From Rhodanobacteraceae bacterium (GTDB lineage Bacteria; Pseudomonadota; Gammaproteobacteria; Xanthomonadales; SZUA-5), in the NCBI GenBank assembly GCA_016717705.1, contig JADKFD010000065.1:1-27979 (forward strand): a stretch of DNA of 27,979 nucleotides. Reading direction: 5' to 3'. The translations under genes were made by a program, and so were the position numbers. Below are positions 14,941-24,290 of the stretch, one piece after another; position 1 is the stretch's first letter; each line of letters starts with the position of its first letter. The notes beneath the pieces were generated by a model, which did no database searches, was not told where the DNA came from, and saw only the letters and a list, made by a program, of their open reading frames with translations.

Positions 14941-17900
14941 TCAGAAGCGGAAGCTGCCGTCGCTGCGCGTCACCGGGCTCACGCAACTGGCGGGCGTGGT
15001 GAATTCACGATTGCCGCTGGCGGTGGGATGCGCGCTCTCCCAGGTGGCTGTGGAGCCGTTCCATTTGACGTACTTGTACTGGATCGCGCTGCCGGCCGGC
15101 AGTGTGACCGTTCCCGACCACGGCACATTGGCGCCGCTGCCCTGGATGGTCAACGCGAAGCCGGCGCCGGGACTCCAGTTGCCCAGGCCTGCCTGATTGC
15201 CGACCACGTACAGGTTCTGTCCCATCACCGTGCTGGCGTTGGCGATGGTGAAGCTGACCTGACAGCCGCTGGCCGGCGTGCTCACCGCCAGCGCCGTGCT
15301 GGCCGCCGAGGCATTGCCGACGGCGTCAAAGGCACGCACGCTGTAGCTGTAGGCGGTGGCGGCAAGCACCGTGGTGTCGGTGTAGCTGGTGCCGGCGGTG
15401 CTGCCGATGCGGGTGCCGCCGCGGTAGACGTCATAACCGGTGACACCGATGTTGTCGGTCGCTGCCGTCCACGACAGTCCAACACTGCTGGCGGTCACGC
15501 TGCCGCGGGTCAGGCCGGTCGGCACGCTCGGCGCCTGGGTGTCGCCGCCGCTGCACGGATTGGTCTTGCTGACGCTGCCGGCCTGGATCGCCGAGATGCC
15601 GGGCGTCAGTTGATAGTTGTTGCCGCCGTTGTTGTCCCAGCTGCCGGCGCCGTTGTTGAACACCGCCTGCAAGCCGCCGGCAGCACCGAGTGCAATGGTC
15701 TGCATCTTCCAGCCGGTGCAGGCCGGATCCATGGGCACGCCGGGCACCGCGGTCCACGAGCCACCACTCGGCGCGTAATGGATGTTGCTGCTGGTCCAGC
15801 CGGTCGGGATGCGGTGATAGACCGTCGCCGTGTTGCCGGCGGAGGTCGTCACCGACCGCGGGGCGCTCGCGGCCGAGGTGTTGCCCACCGCATCCTGCGC
15901 GCGCACCGTGTAGCTGTAGGTGGTTGCGGGCGTCAGTCCCGAGTCGCTGTAGCTGGTGGCCGCCGTGCTGGCGATCTGCACGCCGCCGCGCAGCACCAGG
16001 TAGGTGGCCACCGCAACATTGTCGGTCGAGGCGGTCCAGCTCAAAGTCGCCGAACTGGTGCCAATGGCGCTGCTGCTGAGGTTGGTCGGCACCGTCGGCG
16101 CCTGGGTGTCGGCGGGCGCTGGCGTGGTCACCGTCGCCGCCGTGCTGGCTGCAGACACATTGCCGGCGGCGTCGAAAGCACGCACCGTGTAGGCATAGCC
16201 GGTCGAAGCCGTCAGCCCGTTGTCGACATAGGACAGGCCACTCACCACGCTGGCCACCTCGGTGGCGCCGCGCAGCACGCGATAGCCGGCCACGCCGACG
16301 TTGTCGCTGGACGCCGCCCACTGCACGCGCACGCTGTTGGCATCGATCGCGCTGGCGCTGACGCCGGTTGGCGTGCTCGGCGCCGCGGTGTCGGGTGCGC
16401 ACGGACTGGTGCCGCTGCCGACCGCGCCGCTCGCCACCACCTGGATGCCGCTGCCGAGCGCGTAGTTGCTGCCGCCCTTGTTGTCCCAGCTGCCGGCGCC
16501 GTTGTTGAACACCGCCTGCAACCCGGTCGCGGCGCCAAGATTGACGGTGTACTGCTTCCAGCCGCTGCAGGCGTCGGTCATCGCCACGCCGGGCACCGCG
16601 GTCCAGGCGCCGCCGGTCGGCGCGTAGTGCAGGTTCACCGTGGTCCAGCCGGTCGCCGGTCGGTAATAGACCTGCGCCACCTGTCCGGCCAGCGTGGTCA
16701 CGGCGCGCGTACCGCTGTAGGCGCCGGTATTGCCGGCCGCATCCTGCGCGCGGATGGCATAGGTGTAGCTGGTCGACGGCGCCAGCGCGCTATCGGTGTA
16801 GCGGGTGCCGATGCTGGTGCCGACCTGCACGCCATTGCGCAGCACCAGGTATTGGGCCACGCCGTAGTTGTCGCTGGCCGCGCTCCAGTCGAGTTGGGCC
16901 GAACTGGCGCTCACATTCGAGGCCACCGGCGTCCCCGGAGCGCCGGGGGCGATGGTGTCGGGCGCCTGCGTGCTGACGTTCAGTGCGGCGCTGCGCGCGG
17001 ACTGATTGCCGGCGGCGTCGACCGCCAACACCTGGTAGCTGTAGGCGGTCGACGCGGTCAGGCCGGTGTCGGTGAACGCGGGAGAGCCGACCGTGCCGAC
17101 CAGCGTGGCGCCGCGGAACACCTGATAGGCGGTGACGCCAACATTGTCGCTGGACGCGGTCCAGGACAACGAGATCGAACGGTCGGTGCGCTGCGTCGCA
17201 ACCGGGGTTCCTGGCACGCTCGGTGCGGAGCTGTCGACCACCAGGAAGGGATAGACGCCGGCAATCGTGCCGGCCGGATCTTCGACGTAGCCGGAGCCGG
17301 TGGTCGTGGCGCGATAAGTGCCCGCGCCGACATAGACCTGCTGGATCTCCGAGCGCGTGAGGTTGCCGCGCGCGTCGGTCATCTCGATGTAGTAATCGAG
17401 GTACTGATTGCGGTAGTCCGACAGATAGGCGTAATAGAGGTTGCCGATCTCCTGCGCCGGCACCACCTGCAGCGTGTCCTTGGTGGTGCGCACCCAGTCC
17501 ACCCCGTTCATCTGCGGCCGCAAATCGCGCATCTGCAGTGGCACCGAGCGCCAGGCGCCGACCTTGCTCGGCGTGATGTTGAGGCCGGGACGGCCGACCA
17601 TCGCCGCCGGGTCGTAGACCTTGTAGGTGTCGTCGGACTCATCGATGCCGTTGCTGCTGTGTACGCGCACCATGGCGCGTGCGGTGCTGATGCCGGACAC
17701 GTCGAAGGCATAGGTGTAGATCGCGAAATCGCGGCTGTAGTGCTGCACCGTCCAGCCTTCGGCCTTGGACGCGTTCACCGACCCCGGGTTGTAGGGATAG
17801 CGCTGCGGCCACCACACCGACGGGCCGGTGCGATCGCTCGCCAGGCGCGCCTGCACATAGGGCTTGGAGAAGTTCAGCGAATTGTTGAAGGCCAGCGTCG

Positions 17901-19659
17901 GCTTGACGCTGTCGTCCTTGTTCTCGTCGTAATAGCCGAAGCCCGAATCCATCGCCGGCAGCAGGAAATACCACGCCAGTTCGGCCGGATTGGCGCCGCC
18001 GGCATAGTTGTTCGCGGCATTGCCCTTGACCGGGTAGGACAGCATCCACGGATTCAGCTGGTTGCCCGGATGGGTGATCTGCTGGTCCAGTGTGGTGCTC
18101 GGTTGCCAGTGGTTCGGATTGGCGTCCAGCCACAGTTGTTCGGCGGTCTTGGCGTAATTGAGCGTCGCCTGCAGCAGCGCGAAGTTGCGCTCCAGGTAGT
18201 GCCAGCCGTACTCCAGCGAAACCGTGGCGCCTTCCTCCAGCCCGCGCAGATTGCGCTTGGGCGCCAGATTCATGCCGGTGACGCGGTTGAACTCGGCGAA
18301 CTGGCCTTTCCAGATCAGCATCGGCAGGCGCCAGTGGAACCAGGTCGGGTCGGACGAGGAATCGCGGGTGTCGATCCACGAGCCATCCTGCACATGGGCG
18401 ATGTCATTCGCCGGGATCGGGAACTGGCGCAGGTACTCGTCGATGCCCAGGCAGTAGCCCTGGCCGCTGCAGGTGCTGTTGTAGCCGGCCTGCCAGGTGT
18501 CGAGCGAGCCGGCGCGGCCGCTGGAATTGTCGCCGTCGTGGGCGATCACGTAGAACTGGCGCGGTTCCAGCGACTGGTACGGGACCAGCTCGTCGACCGT
18601 GGTCGAGCCATCCCAGCCCTCCAGCCAGGAGCCGTTCTGGCTCACCGGAACGCCGGCCACCTGGGTCACCGCGCCGGTCGCCGGATCGACATGGCGCACC
18701 CAGTGCGGGGTCGAGGCAAACGGGAATTTGTTGACCACCACCTGCTGCTCATGGGCCATGCCCAGCGCCACCCAGGATCCAGTGTTGCTGCTGTTGCGCA
18801 GATCGGCGCGATTCGGCGGCGAGGTCAGCGTATCGCCATTGGCGTCATAGCTGGCGTAGGGGTAGTCCTTCAGCGTGCGCGAATAGTGGTTGTTGCCGAG
18901 CACCGACCACTGGATGCCGAGCTTGGCCAGTGTCGGCACGAGGCGCGGCGAGAAGCCCAGTTCAGTCGGGAAGTAACCTTTGGACGACACATAGTTGCCG
19001 CCGAGGAAATAGGGCTGCGCCAGCGTGGCGTTCTGGTAGATCAGTTCCTTGAGGAAGTAGTCCGGCCCCACCAGCGGACCCATGGTGTGGTGGCCGGTGA
19101 AGTGGATGGTATCCAGCGTGCGCTGGTTGTTCTGCGTGCGCAGGTTGTTCCAGGTGTTGGCCCAAGCCTGGCCCCAGTTCGGGTTGCTGTAGCCGGGCAC
19201 GTTCTGCAGCTGGTTCAGGCTCTGAACGTTGTTGATCACCGCGCCGGACATGGTCACGTGGATCTGCCCGCGCCCGCCCGACCAGCCCTGCAACTCATTG
19301 GCGACCTGCATCGGCCAGTACAGATAGGCGCCAGTCTTGGCGTTATGGCTGTAGTAGGACACCAGATCGTCGTGCGGCATGATGCCGCCACCCAGCGCGC
19401 TCGGCAGGTAGTAGCTGTAGCCGGCCGGTGGCGCGTTCTTGAGGTTGATCACCTGGCCGTCGTAGCTGTAACGGATCGGCGCGCCCACCGCGGTGGCGTC
19501 ATAGGTGGCCTGGACGTTCACCCCGTAGAACGGCCAGAAGTTCGGCATGTGGTTGTGATACACGTGCGCCGCGGGCACCGCCGCGTCCACTCCCGTGATC
19601 CCGCCGAGCAGACTCACCCCTGCCGCGATTGCCAGCATCAATCGACCTTGCAGCGCCAT
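14941..19659 (-). CDS. Secreted multidomain GH119 alpha-amylase with FN3, CBM25 and CBM20 domains
   Basis: The 1572-residue protein starts with a signal peptide (MALQGRLMLAIAAGVSLLGG, cleavage near residue 28). The catalytic region to about 800 contains VYHNHMPNFW, GHHTMGPL, GYFPTELGF and AHDGDNSSG, a GH57-related pattern as in family GH119. Glu233 and Asp375 fit the nucleophile and acid proposed for the Bacillus circulans enzyme IgtZ (Glu231, Asp373 as I recall). Then come FN3-FN3 (about 806-990), CBM25 (about 993-1088), FN3-FN3 (about 1089-1272), CBM25 (about 1274-1371), FN3 (about 1372-1463) and a C-terminal CBM20 (1466-1572). CBM20 and CBM25 bind starch, so granular starch or glycogen is the likely substrate. 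ATG 19659 follows a GGAGGGGAAG site. GH57 is the alternative family. Confidence 0.88.
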   Translation of the reverse strand: MALQGRLMLAIAAGVSLLGGITGVDAAVPAAHVYHNHMPNFWPFYGVNVQATYDATAVGAPIRYSYDGQVINLKNAPPAGYSYYLPSALGGGIMPHDDLVSYYSHNAKTGAYLYWPMQVANELQGWSGGRGQIHVTMSGAVINNVQSLNQLQNVPGYSNPNWGQAWANTWNNLRTQNNQRTLDTIHFTGHHTMGPLVGPDYFLKELIYQNATLAQPYFLGGNYVSSKGYFPTELGFSPRLVPTLAKLGIQWSVLGNNHYSRTLKDYPYASYDANGDTLTSPPNRADLRNSSNTGSWVALGMAHEQQVVVNKFPFASTPHWVRHVDPATGAVTQVAGVPVSQNGSWLEGWDGSTTVDELVPYQSLEPRQFYVIAHDGDNSSGRAGSLDTWQAGYNSTCSGQGYCLGIDEYLRQFPIPANDIAHVQDGSWIDTRDSSSDPTWFHWRLPMLIWKGQFAEFNRVTGMNLAPKRNLRGLEEGATVSLEYGWHYLERNFALLQATLNYAKTAEQLWLDANPNHWQPSTTLDQQITHPGNQLNPWMLSYPVKGNAANNYAGGANPAELAWYFLLPAMDSGFGYYDENKDDSVKPTLAFNNSLNFSKPYVQARLASDRTGPSVWWPQRYPYNPGSVNASKAEGWTVQHYSRDFAIYTYAFDVSGISTARAMVRVHSSNGIDESDDTYKVYDPAAMVGRPGLNITPSKVGAWRSVPLQMRDLRPQMNGVDWVRTTKDTLQVVPAQEIGNLYYAYLSDYRNQYLDYYIEMTDARGNLTRSEIQQVYVGAGTYRATTTGSGYVEDPAGTIAGVYPFLVVDSSAPSVPGTPVATQRTDRSISLSWTASSDNVGVTAYQVFRGATLVGTVGSPAFTDTGLTASTAYSYQVLAVDAAGNQSARSAALNVSTQAPDTIAPGAPGTPVASNVSASSAQLDWSAASDNYGVAQYLVLRNGVQVGTSIGTRYTDSALAPSTSYTYAIRAQDAAGNTGAYSGTRAVTTLAGQVAQVYYRPATGWTTVNLHYAPTGGAWTAVPGVAMTDACSGWKQYTVNLGAATGLQAVFNNGAGSWDNKGGSNYALGSGIQVVASGAVGSGTSPCAPDTAAPSTPTGVSASAIDANSVRVQWAASSDNVGVAGYRVLRGATEVASVVSGLSYVDNGLTASTGYAYTVRAFDAAGNVSAASTAATVTTPAPADTQAPTVPTNLSSSAIGTSSATLSWTASTDNVAVATYLVLRGGVQIASTAATSYSDSGLTPATTYSYTVRAQDAVGNTSAASAPRSVTTSAGNTATVYHRIPTGWTSSNIHYAPSGGSWTAVPGVPMDPACTGWKMQTIALGAAGGLQAVFNNGAGSWDNNGGNNYQLTPGISAIQAGSVSKTNPCSGGDTQAPSVPTGLTRGSVTASSVGLSWTAATDNIGVTGYDVYRGGTRIGSTAGTSYTDTTVLAATAYSYSVRAFDAVGNASAASTALAVSTPASGCQVSFTIANASTVMGQNLYVVGNQAGLGNWSPGAGFALTIQGSGANVPWSGTVTLPAGSAIQYKYVKWNGSTATWESAHPTASGNREFTTPASCVSPVTRSDGSFRF

Positions 19660-20093
19660 CTTCCCCTCCCCCCGGATTGCGTTGCCGGTGACGGACCGGA
19701 ACCGGAGAAGGGCGCAGGCAGCCGACTCCCGCGCAGGCACATCAGCGCCAGCGGTCAGGACATTTCTTGGGTCCAGTGCAGACGCTCCCCAGCGTCATGC
19801 ACCGTTGTCGGGTAGACGCGCCCGCAGCCCCCTTCCCTGGCTGGCAGGCGCCATCTGCACATTCGGCGAGCTCAGCCTAGGCCGGGAGATTTTCGTTCAC
19901 AACCGGGCGCATACGTATTCATTGGCGATTGGTGACGGTCTGCGCCAAGTGCAACCAGCACGCGCCGCAGCGGACCGGGGATCGCCGGGCCCCAGTTCGG
20001 CATCGGCGCTATCAGCTGTTCCCGAACGACTTCGCGACGTCGTCGGTGTACTCATCATCGGGCCGCAATTCGCGGCCCGACTGGAGAATGATC
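19660..20093. other. Divergent intergenic region with a hairpin before the recombinase
   Basis: This region separates the amylase (minus) from the recombinase (plus) and must hold both promoters. TCGGGCCGC-AATTC-GCGGCCCGA (20058-20080) is a perfect nine-pair hairpin immediately before the recombinase ribosome site (GGAG at 20083-20086), so it could limit translation or end upstream transcripts. An 8-base palindrome ATACGTAT lies near 19911-19918. No gene is recognised. Confidence 0.5.
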
Positions 20094-20980
20094 ATGTCCG
20101 CCGACCCCCACACCCAGATGCGCGACTCGCTGCAACTCAATGGCTTGAGTGCCGCCACCTGCACCGCATACCTGCGCGCCGTGCGCCTGCTGGGCGAGCA
20201 CTCACGCTGCGCGCTTGAGGACATCACTGAGGAGCAGTTGCGCAACTACTACCTGCACCGGCGCAATGTCGATCACTGGTCAGTTTCCACGCTGCGCATC
20301 GCCGCTTGTGCGTTCCGCTTCCTGTTCAAGCAAGTCATCCCACGCGACTGGAACACCCTCTCCCTGCTGGAACTCAAGAGCGAGCATCTGCTCCCTGCCG
20401 TGTTGTCGGTCGCCGAGGTACATGCCTTGCTCGACGCGGCGCCGTCGCCGCATTACCGGGCCTTCTTCGCCACGGTCTATTCCTGCGGTCTGCGTTTGCA
20501 GGAGGCGAGAAATCTCGAGGTGGGCGACATCGATGCCGCGCGCGGCCTGATTCACATCCACCGCGGCAAAGGCGCGCGAGATCGCATGGTTCCGCTGCCT
20601 CAGGCCACGCTGGAGCTGCTGCGTCGCCATTGGAGCGTGCATCGGCATCCGCGCCGGCTGTTTCCGGCGATCGGCCGCGGCAACAAGCGCTTGTGGCCGC
20701 AGCGCGCCGCTGTCGCCACCGATGCGTTGCGCACCTCCGGAATCAACGACGCCTTCCGCCAGGCGCGCGACGTCGCGGGTATCACCAAGAAGGGCGTCAG
20801 TCTGCACACGCTGCGCCATTCCTAGCACCATCTGCTGAAGCCGGCGTCAACCTGCCGGCCATCTCGCGCTTTCTCGGCCACGCGCAGATCCAGACCACCC
20901 TGGTCTATGTCCATTTGACGCAGTACGGTCAAGCCGACGCCTGCGCCAGGATCAATGCGTTGATGGGCAATCTGGCCTGA
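20094..20980 (+). pseudogene. Tyrosine recombinase/integrase (of the type often paired with IS91 elements), disrupted near its active site
   Basis: The N-terminal SAM-like core-binding domain (about 1-90, GLSAATCTAYLRAVR) is followed by a tyrosine recombinase catalytic domain with Arg134 (CGLRLQEA), Lys159 (HRGKGARDR) and His238/Arg241 (HTLRH). A TAG at 20823-20825 then stops the frame. The rest, EAGVNLPAISRFLGHAQIQTT and the nucleophile region LVYVHL, continues in another frame from about 20838 to the stop at 20980. About four bases appear to be missing where YATHLLEAG is expected. MSADP at ATG 20094 is preferred, with GGAG upstream. The sequence resembles integrases found with IS91-type transposases, but no transposase is in the window. 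It could be a relic or a sequence error. Confidence 0.82.
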
Positions 20981-21014
20981 GGCGTCCACCACCGAGGCCG
21001 TTTGGAGACGACGC

Positions 21015-21091
21015 AGGTCACGCATTCCGCGCAGCGGACGACATGACGCGTGGATCCGTCACGTAGCCTGCTGTGCAGGCAACGTGACCTA
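21015..21091. repeat. Dispersed nested palindromic repeat, copy 2
   Basis: This stretch aligns almost without gaps to 9283-9360: AGGTCACG, CCGCG, AGCGGA, ATGAC, GATC, GTCACGTAGCC and GCAACGTGACCTA occur in the same order and spacing. It lies between the recombinase remnant and the end of the propeller gene. The pairing of its outer arms is retained (AGGTCACG with CGTGACCT). Confidence 0.7.
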
Positions 21092-21155
21092 TTTCCATTT
21101 CGTGAGCGCGCGGCGCTCTTCGGCTACGGGTGCTCAGCGCGCGCGACGCAGACGC

Positions 21156-22600
21156 CTACCACTCGCCAACCGCCACCCCAAACAACGACCCCTCCACCGT
21201 GGCGTAAACCAGGGTGTCTCCGGCGCGCACGATCGAGCCGGCGATGCCCCATTGGTGGCCGCCGCCGTCGGGTAGCGGGCGCCGTGTCAGCAGCCGGCCG
21301 GTCGCCAGATCCAGCGTGCAGTAGCTGGCCTGGTGGCGGATGAAATAGGGCGTGCCGCCAGCGGCGCCGACATGCAATCGATTGCCGATGATCAGCGGCG
21401 TACCGAAGGTCCAGCCGTAGACATCGCTGCGCCAGCGCACCTTGCCGCTGGCCGGTTCGATCGCGCTGATCCGGCGCAGGTCCGAGGAGCCGATGTAGAT
21501 CAGGCCTTCATGCACCACCGGGTGGACTCCACCCACGAACCCCAGAAGCCCAGGCGCCAGATTTCCTTGCCATCGGCCGCATTCAGCGCGTACAGACCGC
21601 GGCCACGGTTGCCGACCAGCAGGCGATTCTCATGCAGCACCGGCGTGGTATCGACCGGCGCACCGGTATCGAAGCGCCAATGCTCGCGCCCGTCTTCGCG
21701 GGCCAGCGCGTAAACGCGTTGATCGCCGCTGCCGAAAACCACGTCGGTGCCGCTGATCGCGGCGCCATGGCGGATGCGCGCACCGCTGGCAAAGCGCCAG
21801 CGGGCTTCACCCTTGCCTGCATCGACGGCATGGAACACCCCGAGGCCGTCGCCGACATAGACCACGCCATCGGCAATCAGCGGCTGCGGCGACACCAGAT
21901 CCCAGTCGTAGACGGCCGGATGCGGCGGGATGCGCGACACCGCCGCGTCGCCCAGCGCGTATTTCCACACCTGTTTGCCGTCGGCGCGCGCCAGCTTGTA
22001 GAGATAGCCATCGTCGCAGACGAAGTAGACCGCATCGCCATCGATCGCCGCGCTGCCGTGGATCGGCTTGCCGGTGCTGAAAGTCCACTTGAGCGCGCCG
22101 TCGGCGATTGCGATGGCCTGGAACACGCCGCCGGTGGCGCCGATATAGGCCACGCCATCGGCCACCGTCGGCGAGGCATAGCTCAGACCACCCAGGCGAA
22201 CTTGCCAGCGCGGGGTCGGTCCGGGCGGCAGCTTCGGCGGCGGCTGCTCCTGCGGTAGCGTGCGCACGCGCTTGAGCTCCGCGCGGCTGTTCGGGCCGGG
22301 CAGGGTGCCGCTGAGCGTGTCGCCGCTCAGGCGCAGGTCCAGCATCAGCGTGTCCAGGCGCAGCCGGTCGCCCTCGCGCACCAGCGTGCCGCCGGCATCG
22401 GTGTCATACACATTCAGCAGCGGATTGCTGAAGCGCACCGACCAGGCACCGTCTTCCGCTTGACGGAACTCCAGCGCCACCGGCACGCGTTCCTTGTCGG
22501 TACCCATGCTGCCCAGCCAGCGGCCGGCCAGCGGATCACCCGCCAGCGCCACGCCCGACAGCGCCCACAGCACGATTGCCCAGCCAGCGCGCGTCTGCAT
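21156..22600 (-). pseudogene. Exported PQQ-like beta-propeller repeat protein, one-base frameshift
   Basis: The protein starts with a signal peptide (MQTRAGWAIVLWALSGVALA) and a small N-terminal beta domain (about 25-110). A propeller of repeats of the PQQ type follows: DGALKWTFSTG, DGKQVWKYALG, KGEARWRFASG, DGREHWRFDTG, DGKEIWRLG and, after the break, SGKVRWRSD. The frame breaks near 21519-21530: WVES is followed by PVVHEGLIYIGS only after a missing base is supplied. ATG 22600 has GGGAG seven bases upstream. Such repeats scaffold protein contacts or, with extra residues, hold PQQ; no dehydrogenase active site is evident here. It is divergent from the AraC-type regulator gene. The single-base break may be an error. 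Confidence 0.75.
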
Positions 22601-22741
22601 CGTCATTCTCCCGATCGGATTGTGGCGGATGCTGCGCGCCGGCCGCAGCTCGGGCACGTGCCAGAGGTCGGCTGTGGCGCGTACACCGGGTTGCTGCAAG
22701 CACTGCTGCGCCGGGCGAACCGCTTGTTGCAGAATTCGGGC

Positions 22742-24130
22742 ATGTGGCGATCGTTTGTCGGATGGGTCCTGCTTGTGCTCCTGGGGGCGTCGCACTCGGC
22801 GGCGTCTGCGGCTGCGCCCGAGATTCCCTATCGCCGCTTTGCGCCGGTGATCGACGGTGAACTTCGCGAATGGCGCCAGCCCTGGTACGCGGCCGAGATC
22901 ATCGAAACCGCCGCGCAGCCGCCGCAAGCCAATCGGATCCGCGTCAGGCTGTGCTGGGATCTGGATGGGTTGTTGCTCGCCGGTGAGGTCGACGATCAGG
23001 AGCTGATTCGGGCGCCGGCCGAGTTACTGGTCGACCAGTATCACCAGTACGACTCGTTGCAGATCTACATTGACGCGCGCGCCGATGCCAGCGCGCGGAT
23101 GAATGATGACGACGTGGATCTGCTGCTGCTGCCCGACGGTCGCCACGGTACGCTGCGCGGCGATGCCATGGTGGCGGCACTGGCGGGCGCCAACGTGCCG
23201 CAGCGCGCCTCTGCACCCCTGCACGTCGACTACGCGACGCGGCTGACCCGGACCGGCTGGCAGTTCGAGCTTCGGATTCCGTTTGCCGGGCTCGGCATTC
23301 AACCGGTGGCCGGCCTGCCGCTGGGCATCGATGTGGCCAGCAACGACTGGCTGGTGGACCATCCGCCGGGCGCCTCCGAAGCGCTGACGCCGGAGCGGGT
23401 GCGCGAACTCGAAGTCCGTTCCGCGCTGATCGATACGGCCGATCCGGCCGTCGGCACCCAATTGCTGCCGCGCTCGTGGTCGGGGGCCAATGATTTTGGC
23501 TATCCGCAGCATTGGCGCCGGCTTGAACTCAGCGGCGAGCCGATCGGCTGGGAGGCGCTGGAGCGGCGCATCGGCTTGCGCGCGGCCCTGCTGGCCGTGA
23601 GCCTGGCTGGACTGGCGCTGGGCCTGGGCTGTGCAGCGGCGGTGTACGTCTGGCATCGACGCCAGTTGCGGCGGCTTCTGGCGCGCATGGCGGCGCTGCC
23701 GGAGCTGGCGCCCGCCGCGCCGCCTGCGGCAGCTTCGGCCAGCGCCGCGGACACCACCGCAGAGGCCGAAGAGGCGCCGACGGTCGCCGACGACGCGACC
23801 GCGAGCAATCTGCGCGACCGCGAATTCGCCGAACAGGTGCTGGCGCACATCCGCGCCCATCTGGCGCAGCCGCTGACTCCGGGCGAACTCGCCGATCAGT
23901 TTCACGTCTCACTGCGAACGCTGCAGCGCCGTCTGAAGTCGGGGCTGTCGACCAGCCCGCAGGATCTGGTGCTGGCGGCGCGCCTGGAAGCCGCGCGCGA
24001 ACTGCTGCGCAGCGGTCGCTACCGCGTCAGCGAGGTGGCGCTGAAGGTCGGCTTCGAGGACCTGTCGCATTTTTCCCGACGCTATCGCCAGGCCTACGGC
24101 CACGCGCCATCGGCAGAAACAGCCGTCTGA
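22742..24130 (+). CDS. Membrane-spanning AraC-family regulator with a periplasmic CBM9-like sensor domain
   Basis: The 462-residue protein has a signal-like N-terminus (MWRSFVGWVLLVLLGASHS), a CBM9-like/sugar-binding beta domain at about 30-245 (VIDGELREWRQPWY, LCWDLDGLLLAGEVDDQEL, FELRIPFAGLG), one membrane helix at about 281-303 (ALLAVSLAGLALGLGCAAAV) followed by a positive stretch HRRQLRRLL, an Ala-rich linker, and a C-terminal AraC HTH domain at about 361-460 (LTPGELADQFHVSLRTLQRRLK and SEVALKVGFEDLSHFSRRYRQAYG). The topology suggests direct signalling from periplasmic sugars to DNA. The pectate lyase gene 160 bases downstream is the obvious target or partner. The ribosome site before ATG 22742 is weak. 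Ligand and targets are inferred. Confidence 0.85.
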   Translation: MWRSFVGWVLLVLLGASHSAASAAAPEIPYRRFAPVIDGELREWRQPWYAAEIIETAAQPPQANRIRVRLCWDLDGLLLAGEVDDQELIRAPAELLVDQYHQYDSLQIYIDARADASARMNDDDVDLLLLPDGRHGTLRGDAMVAALAGANVPQRASAPLHVDYATRLTRTGWQFELRIPFAGLGIQPVAGLPLGIDVASNDWLVDHPPGASEALTPERVRELEVRSALIDTADPAVGTQLLPRSWSGANDFGYPQHWRRLELSGEPIGWEALERRIGLRAALLAVSLAGLALGLGCAAAVYVWHRRQLRRLLARMAALPELAPAAPPAAASASAADTTAEAEEAPTVADDATASNLRDREFAEQVLAHIRAHLAQPLTPGELADQFHVSLRTLQRRLKSGLSTSPQDLVLAARLEAARELLRSGRYRVSEVALKVGFEDLSHFSRRYRQAYGHAPSAETAV

Positions 24131-24183
24131 CGCGCGCCTGGCGCGGCCGGAACAGGGATTGTCGCGTCCGTCCTAACCTTGTC

Positions 24184-24205
24184 AAAGCCTGCAGCAGCAG
24201 GCTTT
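24184..24205 (+). terminator. Nine-pair hairpin between the regulator and pectate lyase genes
   Basis: AAAGCCTGC (24184-24192), loop AGCA, and GCAGGCTTT (24197-24205) form a perfect stem 54 bases after the regulator stop. The AAA/TTT ends make it look like a short bidirectional terminator, though the T run is only three. It would separate lyase transcription from the regulator, or act in the lyase leader. Confidence 0.45.
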
Positions 24206-24290
24206 GCACCCAGTTCAACGACAGGTGAGAGCCCATGGTGCGCAGGAAGGAGTATTGCTTCAGATTGTCGCTGGCGGCCGAGAGCGCGCG

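Noticed and set aside
14587..19815. A 1742-codon open frame on the plus strand opposite the amylase gene
   Set aside because: It is a mirror of a GC-rich coding frame; its translation is low-complexity and matches no family, while the minus strand encodes a clear signal peptide, catalytic motifs and CBM domains.
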